A stretch of DNA of 29,515 nucleotides, taken from the NCBI GenBank assembly GCA_033763635.1, contig JANRKG010000111.1, positions 1 through 29,515 on the forward strand. The letters run 5' to 3'. This document shows positions 13,467 to 21,665 of the stretch, piece after piece (position 1 is the stretch's first letter; every line of letters starts with the position of its first letter). The stretch is from JANRKG01 sp033763635 (lineage in GTDB: Bacteria > Cyanobacteriota > Cyanobacteriia > GCF-001939115). The translations under genes were made by a program, and so were the position numbers. The notes under the pieces are model-generated. The model had not been told where the DNA came from. It did not search any database and saw only the letters and a list, made by a program, of their open reading frames with translations.

Positions 13467-14656
13467 CTGTTAGCCTTCAAGAACCGAAACACAATACTTT
13501 GCGGGAGCATGAAACCGTTTGCCGAAAGTTACGCCTCAACTACACCCGCAATCGCGATCAGGACCACACTCCCTTATTGGACGAAGCCGCTGCTGCTTTC
13601 CGGTATGAGGATTGCCAAGATAGCTACTGGAATCCAGAAGAATTTTCTCTGCTCTATGGTACGCCGCTCTGGGATCAAGCTAGCCCTGCTCAACGGATTA
13701 TCTTAAACCAGCTTTATTGGGTCGCTTACTATTCCCAAATTATTTCGGCAGAAATTGCCACGATTTACTTCAATCAAACCAGTGCAGCAGGGCTGTATGC
13801 CCAGGAAGATTTTCGACTCGTTTGCGACACTCTCGATCTGGAATCTTCCCAGGAACGATCGCACATTCATGCATTTAGAACCGTGTGTGATCAGGTAGAA
13901 GCGGCGCTGTTTGGGAAACGGGTTTTCAGCTATGCGATGCGGGGTCCGTTTACAGAAACAATGGTGTTTGCGGACACGAATGCTTTAAAGCGCCAGTGGA
14001 AAAAGCTCCAACTGCAATATTTTGGTCTGATTTCTGCAAACAACACATTTCTGGCCTGCCAATATTTTACGGTTCGTGGTTTACGGACATTGAATGGGAA
14101 GTTGGTACAACACAAACTCAGCAATTACTACCAAAAACACCCCAATCCTGATACGGCTCCTATCCCTGCCCGAATTTCTTACTATCACTTCCTGGATGAA
14201 AGTTTCCATTTTAATAGTTCCACCATTCTTTCCCAGGATGTGCTCCAGTGTCTTCCCGCTCCGACTCCGTTTGAAGCCTTTGTTGCGAACTTGGGGATTC
14301 GAGGGTGCCAGCAAGACCATTATCATTTCTCAACAGCAATTAATGGAATTTTTTGGTACGACCCTGCTCTGTATCCTGCGATTTATGAGGTATTCCGATC
14401 GCCTGTTTTTGCAATGGACGATCGGGATGCCAGAGCCATGATGCAAGCTTGTTTTACGCAGGAAACAGCAGGATTACACCGCAGTTTTCAAACCCATCAG
14501 GAAGCATTGGCATCTTACAAGGTGTATCTGGAGAAACTGGGTTACGTTTGGAAAAGTAATCGGGAAATGACCTTGATGGGAAAGAATTCAATTCCTAGAT
14601 ATCTCACCCTGCAAAAACATCAAATGCAGCAGTGGCAGAGAAATCCTGAAATTTAG
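13463..14656 (+). CDS. AurF-like non-heme diiron oxygenase
   Basis: The start at ATG 13463, in an ATGA overlap with the gene before, gives 397 residues. Ligand positions follow the AurF (p-aminobenzoate N-oxygenase) family: Glu97 in SAEIAT, E-x-x-H at 131-134 in SQERSHIHAF, and H-x(3)-E-x-x-H at 242-249 in YYHFLDESFHF. In AurF these are Glu101, Glu136/His139 and His223/Glu227/His230. The remaining bridging Glu cannot be assigned by eye. A further His-rich block, QQDHYHFS, follows. AurF-type enzymes oxidise aryl amines to nitro compounds, and relatives hydroxylate carbon. The substrate here is unknown. Family assignment is good and the reaction is inferred. The next gene follows after 31 bp. 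Confidence 0.75.
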   Translation: MTVSLQEPKHNTLREHETVCRKLRLNYTRNRDQDHTPLLDEAAAAFRYEDCQDSYWNPEEFSLLYGTPLWDQASPAQRIILNQLYWVAYYSQIISAEIATIYFNQTSAAGLYAQEDFRLVCDTLDLESSQERSHIHAFRTVCDQVEAALFGKRVFSYAMRGPFTETMVFADTNALKRQWKKLQLQYFGLISANNTFLACQYFTVRGLRTLNGKLVQHKLSNYYQKHPNPDTAPIPARISYYHFLDESFHFNSSTILSQDVLQCLPAPTPFEAFVANLGIRGCQQDHYHFSTAINGIFWYDPALYPAIYEVFRSPVFAMDDRDARAMMQACFTQETAGLHRSFQTHQEALASYKVYLEKLGYVWKSNREMTLMGKNSIPRYLTLQKHQMQQWQRNPEI

Positions 14657-14687
14657 TCAGCCATTAACTCTTACCCATTAACCCTTC

Positions 14688-14981
14688 ATGACCTCCTGTA
14701 CCCTCCACTTCCCTAACACCCAATACCTTCCTTTAGTGCTGGAAGTCCATCAAAATCTTTCAGAATTTCTGACAATTCAAAATTCCCCCGTTCTGTTTGG
14801 GTGCCGGACGGGGTTATGTGGAACGTGCTTGGTGTTGGTAACGGGGGAACTTCCGCCACCGGATGAAGCTGAACGGGAAGTCCTGGAAATTCTGGCCCCT
14901 GGAAATCCCCAGGCGCGATTGGCCTGTCAGATTCATCTCACAAGTGATATTGAAATCTCTGTATTTGAGGAAAAGCGGTGA
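14688..14981 (+). CDS. Plant-type [2Fe-2S] ferredoxin
   Basis: A 97-residue ferredoxin with the cluster motif C-x(4)-C-x(2)-C at Cys39, Cys44 and Cys47 (FGCRTGLCGTC) and the fourth ligand Cys80 (LACQ). The family is normally about 95-100 residues. It carries electrons from a reductase to the oxygenases of the operon and is most likely the partner of the Rieske protein encoded next, with which it overlaps by GTGA (14978-14981). No ferredoxin reductase is encoded in the window, so a housekeeping reductase must supply electrons. It differs from photosynthetic PetF in the short leader and the less acidic surface sequence. Confidence 0.92.
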   Translation: MTSCTLHFPNTQYLPLVLEVHQNLSEFLTIQNSPVLFGCRTGLCGTCLVLVTGELPPPDEAEREVLEILAPGNPQARLACQIHLTSDIEISVFEEKR

Positions 14982-16000
14982 AGTTTGAGGACTTCTGGTA
15001 TGTGGTGGCATTGAGTGATCAGTTAAAACCAGGAAAAGTGATCAGCCGATCGCTTCTGGGAGAATGGTTGGCGATCTTTCGGGATGAAACGGGGCAGCCT
15101 GTGGCATTGCGCGATCGGTGTCTGCATCGCAACAGTCGCCTATCCTGCGGCAAAGTTCATCAGGGAAAGCTCCAGTGTCCCTATCATGGGTGGGTTTACG
15201 ATAGCGCGGGGCAGGTGGTAGCGGTTCCGGCGGAGGGAAAGGAGTTTCAGCCAAATCTATCCCGGCAGGGGAACCATTATGCTACTTGTGAGCAAGATGG
15301 GTATGTATATGTACGCCTTGCCATAGAACCAGAAAATGAGATCGCTCCTTTTCCCATGCCCCACTATCAGGAAGCAGGCTGGGAAACGGTACGGGTGGTG
15401 AATGAGTTCCACAATACAGTAACAAATTGCGCTGAGAACTTTATTGACATTCCCCACACGGTTTCAGTCCATCCGGGAATCTTCCGTCAACCGCGTCAGC
15501 AGCGGCTAGAAATGACGGTGGAACGACATCAGGGAGTGGTTACGGCTCGTTATCACCATGAAACTAATAACTTAGGCTGGTATGCTCAGTTCCTGAATGG
15601 GACGGGACAGGAGATTTACCATGTCGATCGCTTCTACTTCCCAAATGTCACCTGTGTTGAGTACGAGATGGGGCCGCACCGACGCTTGTTTATTACCAGT
15701 CAATCCATTCCTGAGACAGAAACCACCACGCGCGTCTACACGGATGTGACCTATCACTATGGCTTCTGGAATAAGCTAGCTCGGCCTTTCGTGCATTGGA
15801 CGGCCCAAAAGATTATTCATCAGGATGTCAAAATTTTGGGGGTGCAGCAGGAGGTGATTGAGAAGTATGGGGAACGATTTTCCCACACTTCCGCTGACAC
15901 GATCCATGTGTTTGTTGAGTCCATTCGAGACGCGATCGCTCGTGGAGAAGATCCCCGCACCCTCTCCGATCAGTCCATTCAGGTTACGTTTTGGGTGTGA
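14978..16000 (+). CDS. Rieske non-heme iron oxygenase
   Basis: The GTG at 14978 gives 340 residues. The Rieske domain (1-110) has Cys48, His50, Cys67 and His70 (CLHRNSRL and LQCPYHGWVYD). The catalytic domain has ENFIDIPHTVSVH with Asp157, His160 and His165 (D-x-x-H-x(4)-H), all ligands present. The length and the FWYVVALSDQLKPGK start match the small alpha-subunit oxygenases that act on amines, guanidines, steroids or chlorophyll-like substrates, for which a separate ferredoxin and reductase are used. It overlaps the ferredoxin gene by 4 bp and the next gene by 1 bp (TGATG). Its last residues QVTFWV are repeated in the next gene's N-terminus. The substrate is unknown. Confidence 0.9.
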   Translation: MKFEDFWYVVALSDQLKPGKVISRSLLGEWLAIFRDETGQPVALRDRCLHRNSRLSCGKVHQGKLQCPYHGWVYDSAGQVVAVPAEGKEFQPNLSRQGNHYATCEQDGYVYVRLAIEPENEIAPFPMPHYQEAGWETVRVVNEFHNTVTNCAENFIDIPHTVSVHPGIFRQPRQQRLEMTVERHQGVVTARYHHETNNLGWYAQFLNGTGQEIYHVDRFYFPNVTCVEYEMGPHRRLFITSQSIPETETTTRVYTDVTYHYGFWNKLARPFVHWTAQKIIHQDVKILGVQQEVIEKYGERFSHTSADTIHVFVESIRDAIARGEDPRTLSDQSIQVTFWV

Positions 16001-16731
16001 TGATGTTGATTTGGGTAACGTTTTGGGTGTTATTGGCTCTCACAGTTTGGAATCAACAGAGCCGTATGAAGATGCGATCGAAGTCCCAAAGTGATTGGAT
16101 TCTCGACCTCATCGGTTTAAGCATGCAGGGAATAGTGATTCCCTTTTTGCAAATAACGATCGTCTATCAACTTTATTCCTGGCTTCTTCCGAGCCTTAAA
16201 GAAGTTCTTATCCTGCCCTCCTGGATGGGCTTTTTTCTCAGCTTCGTTCTGGTGGATTATCTCTATTACTGGAATCACCGTTTTCTGCACCGTCGGGGAA
16301 TCTGGTCAATTCATCAGGTTCACCACACAGTTACAACGTTAGATGTGATGGGAACTTCCCGAAATACTCTCTGGACAAGTTTTTTCATTCTTTACTTATG
16401 GGTGCATCCCCTGTTTTTATATCTTCTCAACCATCCGGCTGGATATGCCCTTGGAGCCAGCCTCACCGCTGCCCTGGATCTCTGGCGGCATAGTATGTGG
16501 AGTCCTTCCCAGGAAAGTTTCCTTTACCGTTGCCTCGTTCCTTGGCTCATCCTGCCCTGCGACCATGCCCAACACCATGCCCGATCGCAGCATTCCTACA
16601 ATTACGGAGCTAATCTCAAACTGTGGGATTGTTTGCATGGTACGGATCGGTTCTTGGACTCTGTACCCGATCGCCTGGGAGTTCCCACCTCCCTTTCTCT
16701 GACCCGTCAATTGTTCTGGCCCTTCCCATGA
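16000..16731 (+). CDS. Fatty acid hydroxylase / sterol desaturase-type membrane enzyme
   Basis: The start at ATG 16000 in the overlap TGATG gives 243 residues. A TTG at 15991 is less likely. At least four membrane segments are visible (about 3-17, 43-65, 76-90, 128-145). The eight-His diiron signature is present: HRFLH (93-97), HQVHH (105-109), and DHAQHH (His189, 192, 193), with the extra His164. This superfamily includes carotenoid hydroxylases, C-5 sterol desaturases, fatty acid hydroxylases and SxtD-like proteins of the saxitoxin cluster. The substrate is probably a lipid or other hydrophobic molecule in the membrane. It is translationally coupled on both sides (ATGA with the next gene). 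Confidence 0.88.
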   Translation: MMLIWVTFWVLLALTVWNQQSRMKMRSKSQSDWILDLIGLSMQGIVIPFLQITIVYQLYSWLLPSLKEVLILPSWMGFFLSFVLVDYLYYWNHRFLHRRGIWSIHQVHHTVTTLDVMGTSRNTLWTSFFILYLWVHPLFLYLLNHPAGYALGASLTAALDLWRHSMWSPSQESFLYRCLVPWLILPCDHAQHHARSQHSYNYGANLKLWDCLHGTDRFLDSVPDRLGVPTSLSLTRQLFWPFP

Positions 16732-17333
16732 CTCTGCTTAGTCTGATTCTATCCTGGTTTCCCACCCTGGTTTTATTGCTGGTTGGAAGTTCCCTGTTCT
16801 ACCTGTGTTATGCTCCCGGACTTCTCAGCCTGGGTCTTCTATTCTTTTCTCTGTATGGATTTCCCCTGCTGATTTATCAGCTTCACAACTTCTTTTTTCC
16901 AGTAAAGGAAGGAATGAGTTACCTATTGGGAAAGGAGTATAGTCCCTGGTGGGGAAGTCACCAAATCCAGGCGATTTACATTGCATTCCCAGCGTTAGAA
17001 ACGGCTCTGAGACTTATTCCCGGTGTGTTTTCCCTATGGTTGCGGTTGTGGGGGTCCAAGATTGGGCAATCGGTCTACTGGACACCGGACATCTCAATCT
17101 CTGATCGCAATCTGTTGGAAATAGGCGATCGGGTTGTCATGGGCTATCGAGTGGGCATCTACACCCATGTCATCAAGCCCCGTCGCAATAATTTGATGTT
17201 GTATGTGAAGAAAGTCAAGATTGGTAGTCACGCTTTTGTCGGTGCCGGATCGCGGCTGGCTCCCGGTTCTGTCGTACAGGAGGGTGCATACTTACCGATT
17301 CTCACAGACATTTACCCAAATCAGCAAATTTAA
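16728..17333 (+). CDS. Membrane-anchored hexapeptide-repeat (LbH) acyltransferase-like protein
   Basis: The start at ATG 16728 in ATGA gives 201 residues. Two or three membrane segments fill the first 60 residues (LSWFPTLVLLLVGSSLFYLCY and LLSLGLLFFSLYGFPLLIYQL). From about residue 105 the sequence has left-handed beta-helix repeats of the [LIV]-G-x-x-x-x type: IGDRVVMGYRVGIYTHV, VKIGSHAFVGAGSRLAPGSVV. The family resembles acyltransferase-like proteins and the C-terminal part of poly-lysine-type synthetases. A His-containing catalytic loop is suggested by YTHVIKPRR. The likely role is acyl transfer onto the pathway product at the membrane. The GH3-type gene follows 2 bp later. Confidence 0.75.
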   Translation: MTLLSLILSWFPTLVLLLVGSSLFYLCYAPGLLSLGLLFFSLYGFPLLIYQLHNFFFPVKEGMSYLLGKEYSPWWGSHQIQAIYIAFPALETALRLIPGVFSLWLRLWGSKIGQSVYWTPDISISDRNLLEIGDRVVMGYRVGIYTHVIKPRRNNLMLYVKKVKIGSHAFVGAGSRLAPGSVVQEGAYLPILTDIYPNQQI

Positions 17334-17335
17334 TC

Positions 17336-18880
17336 ATGCGTCGCTTCATTCAGGGATTTGGTTTAATCCTGGAAGCCTCTACCCGCCAATTTTATCGGGC
17401 ATTAGAGAATTCCCAGTTGGCTCAATTTCAAGTTCGGCAGACGATTTGTGATCGTCTCATCAACAGCGACTATGGAAAGTTCCTGGGAATTGGATCGATC
17501 GCAGATTGGGAACGGGTGCCAATCGTTGAATATGAGGAGATTGCGCCCTGGATTGGCGGGAAGAATTTGGGGCACAGAATTGGAACAACACCGGAGCCTG
17601 TGATCTTCTATGAACGGACTTCTGGGAGTCGGGGACCAATCAAATTCATTCCATATACGCGATCGCTCCAACAATCCTTCAATCACTTATTTTGCATTTG
17701 GGCTGGGAATTTGATTCGTCATGGACCTCCTTTTACAACGGGGAAAGTCTATGCCTGTGTTTCTCCCCAATTTGGACGGGGGGAGGATATCGATTCAGAA
17801 GTAGCAGTAGGGTTGGAAAATGATGCAGATTATCTCACAGGTTGGCTTTCCTGGTTGCTCCGTCCTTTCCTGGTGACAACGCCTAAATTGAATCAAATCA
17901 ACAGCCTGGGAACCTTTAAACAACAACTGTGTTTAACGCTCCTTCAAGAGGAACGATTAGAAATCCTATCCCTCTGGAGCCCCAGTTTCTTAACGGTTCA
18001 TCTGCATTACATCCAGACCCATGCCGAATTCTTTCAGGCGCAAGTACGTCACAAAATTTCTGTCGATCGCCTCCAACTTTTGCAAGAACCGACCATTTCC
18101 TGGTCCCAACTCTGGCCTCACCTGAAACTGATTTCCTGCTGGGAAAGTGGATCGGCAGCGGATTCAGCGGGGGCACTTCGCAATCTGTTTCCCCATGTTC
18201 TGGTTCAGGGGAAGGGATTGTTGGCAACGGAAGCGCCCCTAACCGTTCCCCTGATTGAGACGGGTGGCTTTCTCCCGTTACTGGATGAAGTGTTCTTTGA
18301 ATTTGAATCAGCCGATGGAACGCTGCATCTTCTCCACCAGTTGCAATCTGATCAGATTTATTCCCTCATCCTGTCCCAGAAAGGAGGGTTATATCGGTAT
18401 CGAATCGGCGATCGAGTCCGAGTCACTTCCTGGTATCGAGACACGCCCTGTCTGGAATTTGTCGGCCGAGATCAGACGGTGAGCGATCTGGTGGGAGAGA
18501 AATTGCAGGAGGAGTTTGTGCAATCAGCCCTCTCAACTCTTGCGCTAGAGACTACTCAGTTCAGATGTTTAGTTCCAGTTCAGCATCCAACACCCCATTA
18601 CGTTTTTCTACTCGATCGCACTTTCCTTGATCCTCACTTCCTCGCTGTCCAGGTCGATCGCAAACTCAGCCAATCCTACCGTTACCGGGAAGCCCGTTTA
18701 CTGGGGCAACTGGCTCCTGTACGGGTTTTAGTCAATGCCAGAATTCCCGAAATCCTCACGGCTTACCAGGTACGATCGGGTAAGAAGTGGGGAGATGTGA
18801 AGTACCCGTTACTGGAAACGCGGGCGATCGATCCAGCGGTGTTGGCAGAAATGGAACCACAGCAATTTGGTATTTTATAA
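17336..18880 (+). CDS. GH3-family acyl-acid amido synthetase
   Basis: A 514-residue cytosolic enzyme of the GH3 family (ANL-type adenylating ligases). In plants these activate a carboxylic acid with ATP and join it to an amino acid. ATP-binding motif 1 is visible at 94-108 (RTSGSRGPIKFIPYT), the family's YRYRIGDRVRV at 353-363, and VGRDQTVSDLVGEKL at 376-390. The C-terminal domain with Lys near 485 (SGKKWGDVKYPLLE) supports a swivelling domain as in other members. Bacterial GH3 proteins are mostly uncharacterised. It is the last gene of the operon (TAATC-ATG spacing with the gene before), and its presence suggests that the product carries an amide or ester bond to an amino acid or amine. Start ATG 17336. 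Confidence 0.9.
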   Translation: MRRFIQGFGLILEASTRQFYRALENSQLAQFQVRQTICDRLINSDYGKFLGIGSIADWERVPIVEYEEIAPWIGGKNLGHRIGTTPEPVIFYERTSGSRGPIKFIPYTRSLQQSFNHLFCIWAGNLIRHGPPFTTGKVYACVSPQFGRGEDIDSEVAVGLENDADYLTGWLSWLLRPFLVTTPKLNQINSLGTFKQQLCLTLLQEERLEILSLWSPSFLTVHLHYIQTHAEFFQAQVRHKISVDRLQLLQEPTISWSQLWPHLKLISCWESGSAADSAGALRNLFPHVLVQGKGLLATEAPLTVPLIETGGFLPLLDEVFFEFESADGTLHLLHQLQSDQIYSLILSQKGGLYRYRIGDRVRVTSWYRDTPCLEFVGRDQTVSDLVGEKLQEEFVQSALSTLALETTQFRCLVPVQHPTPHYVFLLDRTFLDPHFLAVQVDRKLSQSYRYREARLLGQLAPVRVLVNARIPEILTAYQVRSGKKWGDVKYPLLETRAIDPAVLAEMEPQQFGIL

Positions 18881-18984
18881 ACTTCTGTTTCCGTATTCTT
18901 AAACTCATATAAAAAGCCCCAATCTCGACCGAATTAACGTAGTATATTAATCCAACTTACTTCACTCTCTGTCTGGCCCGCTGT

Positions 18985-18991
18985 AAAGGAG
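18985..18991 (+). promoter_or_regulatory. Shine-Dalgarno site of cysK
   Basis: AAAGGAG lies 6 nt before ATG 18998. The AT-rich stretch GTAGTATATTAATC at 18939-18952 could hold the -10 box, but no good -35 box is visible. Confidence 0.5.
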
Positions 18992-18997
18992 CTTGCA

Positions 18998-19990
18998 ATG
19001 CAAATTGCCAATAATGTCACTGAATTGATTGGAAAGACCCCCCTGGTACGTCTGAACCGCATTCCCCAGGCAGAAGGATGTGTGGGGCAGATCGTTGTGA
19101 AGCTAGAGAGCATGAATCCGGCCGCTTCGGTGAAAGATCGGATCGGCTCCAGCATGATTGAAGTTGCGGAGTTGGAAGGGCTGATTGATCCGAGCAAGAC
19201 GATTCTGGTAGAACCCACCTCCGGCAACACGGGAATTGCATTGGCAATGGTGGCAGCGGCGAAAGGCTATCGTCTGATTCTGACCATGCCGGAAACGATG
19301 AGTTTAGAGCGACGGGCGATGCTCAAAGCTTACGGTGCTCAGGTGGTGTTGACCCCTGGAACGGAAGGGATGAAGGGGGCTGTGCGTCGGGCGGAAGAAA
19401 TCGCGGCTCGGATTCCCAATAGCTTTATGCCCCAACAGTTCGCGAATCCTTCAAACCCCAAAGTTCACCGGGAAACCACCGCTGAAGAACTCTGGACCGA
19501 CACCGATGGGCAGATTGATATTTTGATTGCTGGCGTGGGAACGGGGGGCACTATCACCGGAGTTGCCGAAGTGCTCAAGGCCCGGAAGCCCGGATTCCAG
19601 GCGATCGCCGTCGAACCCAAGGAAAGCCCGGTTCTGTCGGGTGGGGCCGCAGGTCCCCACAAGATTCAGGGAATTGGGGCTGGGTTTGTCCCCCAGATCA
19701 TGAAGCTGGATCTGGTGGATGAAGTGTTTCAGGTAAGCAGTGAGGAATCCGTCACCTTTAGCCGTCGTCTGGCACGGGAAGAAGGTCTGCTATCTGGAAT
19801 TTCGGCAGGTGCTGCCCTGTATGCCGCCGTACAGATTGCCAAACGACCCGAGAATGCTGGAAAGTTGATTGTAATGATTCAGCCCAGCTTTGGGGAACGC
19901 TACCTCAGCAGCATCCTGTTCAAGGATGTCCCGGATGTGGAAGTGTTCAAAGTGGACTGGCTCGATCGCGAATTAACCCCCGCTAACTAA
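18998..19990 (+). CDS. cysK: Cysteine synthase A (O-acetylserine sulfhydrylase)
   Basis: The enzyme makes L-cysteine from O-acetylserine and sulfide using PLP (EC 2.5.1.47), in the cytosol. The 330 residues include PLP lysine Lys46 (NPAASVKDRIG), the phosphate loop TSGNTGIAL, GVGTGGTITG, and the C-terminal SFGERYLSS. Starts MQIANNVTELIGKTPLVRL, typical of the family, after a strong ribosome site. The glutamine amidotransferase gene follows after 12 bp, so the two may be co-transcribed. Confidence 0.96.
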   Translation: MQIANNVTELIGKTPLVRLNRIPQAEGCVGQIVVKLESMNPAASVKDRIGSSMIEVAELEGLIDPSKTILVEPTSGNTGIALAMVAAAKGYRLILTMPETMSLERRAMLKAYGAQVVLTPGTEGMKGAVRRAEEIAARIPNSFMPQQFANPSNPKVHRETTAEELWTDTDGQIDILIAGVGTGGTITGVAEVLKARKPGFQAIAVEPKESPVLSGGAAGPHKIQGIGAGFVPQIMKLDLVDEVFQVSSEESVTFSRRLAREEGLLSGISAGAALYAAVQIAKRPENAGKLIVMIQPSFGERYLSSILFKDVPDVEVFKVDWLDRELTPAN

Positions 19991-20002
19991 TTCAAACCTT
20001 CC

Positions 20003-20785
20003 ATGTGCCAACTGCTCGGAATGAATTGTAATGTCCCAACTGACATCTGCTTTTCGTTTCAGGGGTTTTGTGCCCGTGGGGGAAAGACGGACGAACACCA
20101 GGACGGCTGGGGAATTGCGTTTTTTGAGGGGATGGGGTGCCGTGTGTTTTTGGACCCCAACCCCTCGGTCATTTCGCCGATCGCTGCGCTCGTGCAGAAT
20201 TACCCCATCCGCTCTACCCATGTAATCGCCCACATTCGAAAGGCGACTTTTGGGGATGTTTCCCTGGAGAATTGCCATCCCTTTCAGCGAGAACTGTGGG
20301 GGCGTTACTGGGTCTTTGCCCATAATGGGGATCTACACGATTTTGAACCGGAAAACCAGGGGTTTTACCGTCCTGTCGGCAAGACGGATAGTGAACGGGC
20401 TTTCTGCTTGATCTTGAATACTCTGCGCCACAGCTTTTCCGAGACTCAGCCTCCCCTAAAGCAACTCTATCCCGTGCTGGAAGAAGTGACCCGCACGATC
20501 GCCCGTCACGGAACCTTTAACTATCTCCTTTCCAATGGAGAATATTTTTTTGCTCACTGTTCTACAAAGCTTACCTACATCGTTCGGCAAGCTCCCTTCG
20601 CCGCCGCCCACCTGATTGATGAAGATGTAACGGTAGATTTTCAGGAATTAACAACTCCTCACGATCGAGTTGCAGTGATTGCAACCGTTCCCCTCACGGA
20701 TAACGAAGTCTGGACCCCCATTCAACCGGGAGAACTGCTCGTTTTTCAAGATGGTTTGAATTTGAACAGACTGGAACTAACATGA
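20003..20785 (+). CDS. Class II glutamine amidotransferase (YafJ-like)
   Basis: A 260-residue protein of the Ntn/Gn-AT-II fold. Cys2 (MCQLLGMNC) is the nucleophile after removal of Met1. Other marks are GWGIAFFEG, IAHIRKATFG (Arg and the following residues bind glutamine), and VFAHNGDLHDF. The family is similar to E. coli YafJ and is also known as stand-alone glutamine amidotransferases whose acceptor is usually unknown. No synthase domain is attached, so the substrate cannot be inferred, although the tight link with cysK may point to amino-acid metabolism. A GTG or ATG further up is not needed: the ATG follows the cysK stop by 12 bp. Confidence 0.9.
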   Translation: MCQLLGMNCNVPTDICFSFQGFCARGGKTDEHQDGWGIAFFEGMGCRVFLDPNPSVISPIAALVQNYPIRSTHVIAHIRKATFGDVSLENCHPFQRELWGRYWVFAHNGDLHDFEPENQGFYRPVGKTDSERAFCLILNTLRHSFSETQPPLKQLYPVLEEVTRTIARHGTFNYLLSNGEYFFAHCSTKLTYIVRQAPFAAAHLIDEDVTVDFQELTTPHDRVAVIATVPLTDNEVWTPIQPGELLVFQDGLNLNRLELT

Positions 20786-20850
20786 CTGCCCGATCGTCTA
20801 AATATTAACTGACTTTCTAAACACGATCGCCCTTGCACCCAAATTGAATC

Positions 20851-20866
20851 AACCCGACTGGGTTTT
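20851..20866 (+). terminator. Possible terminator after the amidotransferase
   Basis: AACCC and GGGTT arms with a 4-nt loop followed by TT, 66 bp after the stop. The stem is short, so this is only a fair candidate. Confidence 0.4.
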
Positions 20867-20896
20867 AGAGGTCTGAATTCAAAGAGCAACGGGGTG

Positions 20897-20920
20897 ATCA
20901 ATCTGTACATCAATCTGTAC
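20897..20920. repeat. 12-bp tandem repeat before the exported-protein gene
   Basis: ATCAATCTGTAC occurs twice without a gap, at 20897-20908 and 20909-20920. It ends 16 bp before ATG 20937 and is followed by a good ribosome site AGGAG (20926-20930). It could be an operator, or a chance expansion. Confidence 0.6.
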
Positions 20921-20936
20921 GACTCAGGAGACTTTC

Positions 20937-21665
20937 ATGTTGCGCTCTACAGTTCAGTGTTCGGGTTCTTCCTTGCGAAACGTGGGAGGCATTACGGTGG
21001 GGGTAGCGGCTCTGCTCCTTAGTCAGGGAGCGGTAACGGTGGCAGCAACGCGATCGGAAGCTCCCTCCCGGTTGGAATCCCGCCATTCCGTTGCTCAGTT
21101 GTTCCGGCGACAGTCTCCGACTCCTGGTGGTTGCGGCCCCACAGGATGCCGTCTATCTATTGATCAGACATTCCTTCAGACAGGTCAAAAACTCCTCTCC
21201 CTCTACAACGGCAAAGATCGCCAGGTGATTCAGACGGGTGAGACCCGTAAACTGTCCTTAAATCTGGTAGAACCGATTCGAAACCGTAATGGGCAGGTTG
21301 TGATTCCCGCCGATAGCACGATCGAAGGGGAAATCGTTCCCGTTGAAGGGGGTGGTCAATTTGTCGCAAGTCGGATGATTGTGAACGGTCGAACTTACAA
21401 TTTCTTGGCCCGTTCTGGCAAGATTGCCGATACCAAAGATCCGAATCAGACGGATATTGGGGCGATCGCGACGGATGTTGCGATCGGGGCCGCAGGGGGT
21501 GTGGTCTTAGGCCAGATTCTCGGTCAACGGGGAATTACGGCGGAACAGGTGATTGGGGGCGCGATCGCTGGGGCGGTGGTGGGAAATGTCACGGCACCCC
21601 AGGCCGTTGTGATTAACAAGGGCGATAAAATTGAACTGGAAGTCACAGAAGATTTCCGCCTCTAA
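20937..21665 (+). CDS. Exported Gly-rich protein of unknown function
   Basis: The 242 residues begin with a long signal peptide (VGGITVGVAALLLSQGAVTVAA, cleavage near residue 37), and a low-complexity stretch with CGPTGC follows. The middle (about 70-160) is beta-rich (RKLSLNLVEPIRNRNGQVVIPADSTIEGEIVP). The region 173-225 is a hydrophobic Gly/Ala-rich segment (DVAIGAAGGVVLGQILG and GGAIAGAVVGN), a glycine-zipper-like pattern. I do not recognise a named family. The protein is probably periplasmic or outer-membrane associated. Its stop overlaps the stop of the convergent OGT-type gene by 3 bp. Confidence 0.72.
   Translation: MLRSTVQCSGSSLRNVGGITVGVAALLLSQGAVTVAATRSEAPSRLESRHSVAQLFRRQSPTPGGCGPTGCRLSIDQTFLQTGQKLLSLYNGKDRQVIQTGETRKLSLNLVEPIRNRNGQVVIPADSTIEGEIVPVEGGGQFVASRMIVNGRTYNFLARSGKIADTKDPNQTDIGAIATDVAIGAAGGVVLGQILGQRGITAEQVIGGAIAGAVVGNVTAPQAVVINKGDKIELEVTEDFRL

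Noticed and set aside
14688..16731. Part of a saxitoxin-type cluster (Rieske oxygenase, small ferredoxin, sterol-desaturase-like protein)
   Set aside because: The three tailoring types do occur in sxt clusters, but the core genes (sxtA, sxtG, sxtB) are absent from this window, and the other partners (GH3, AurF-like, LbH) do not belong to that pathway.
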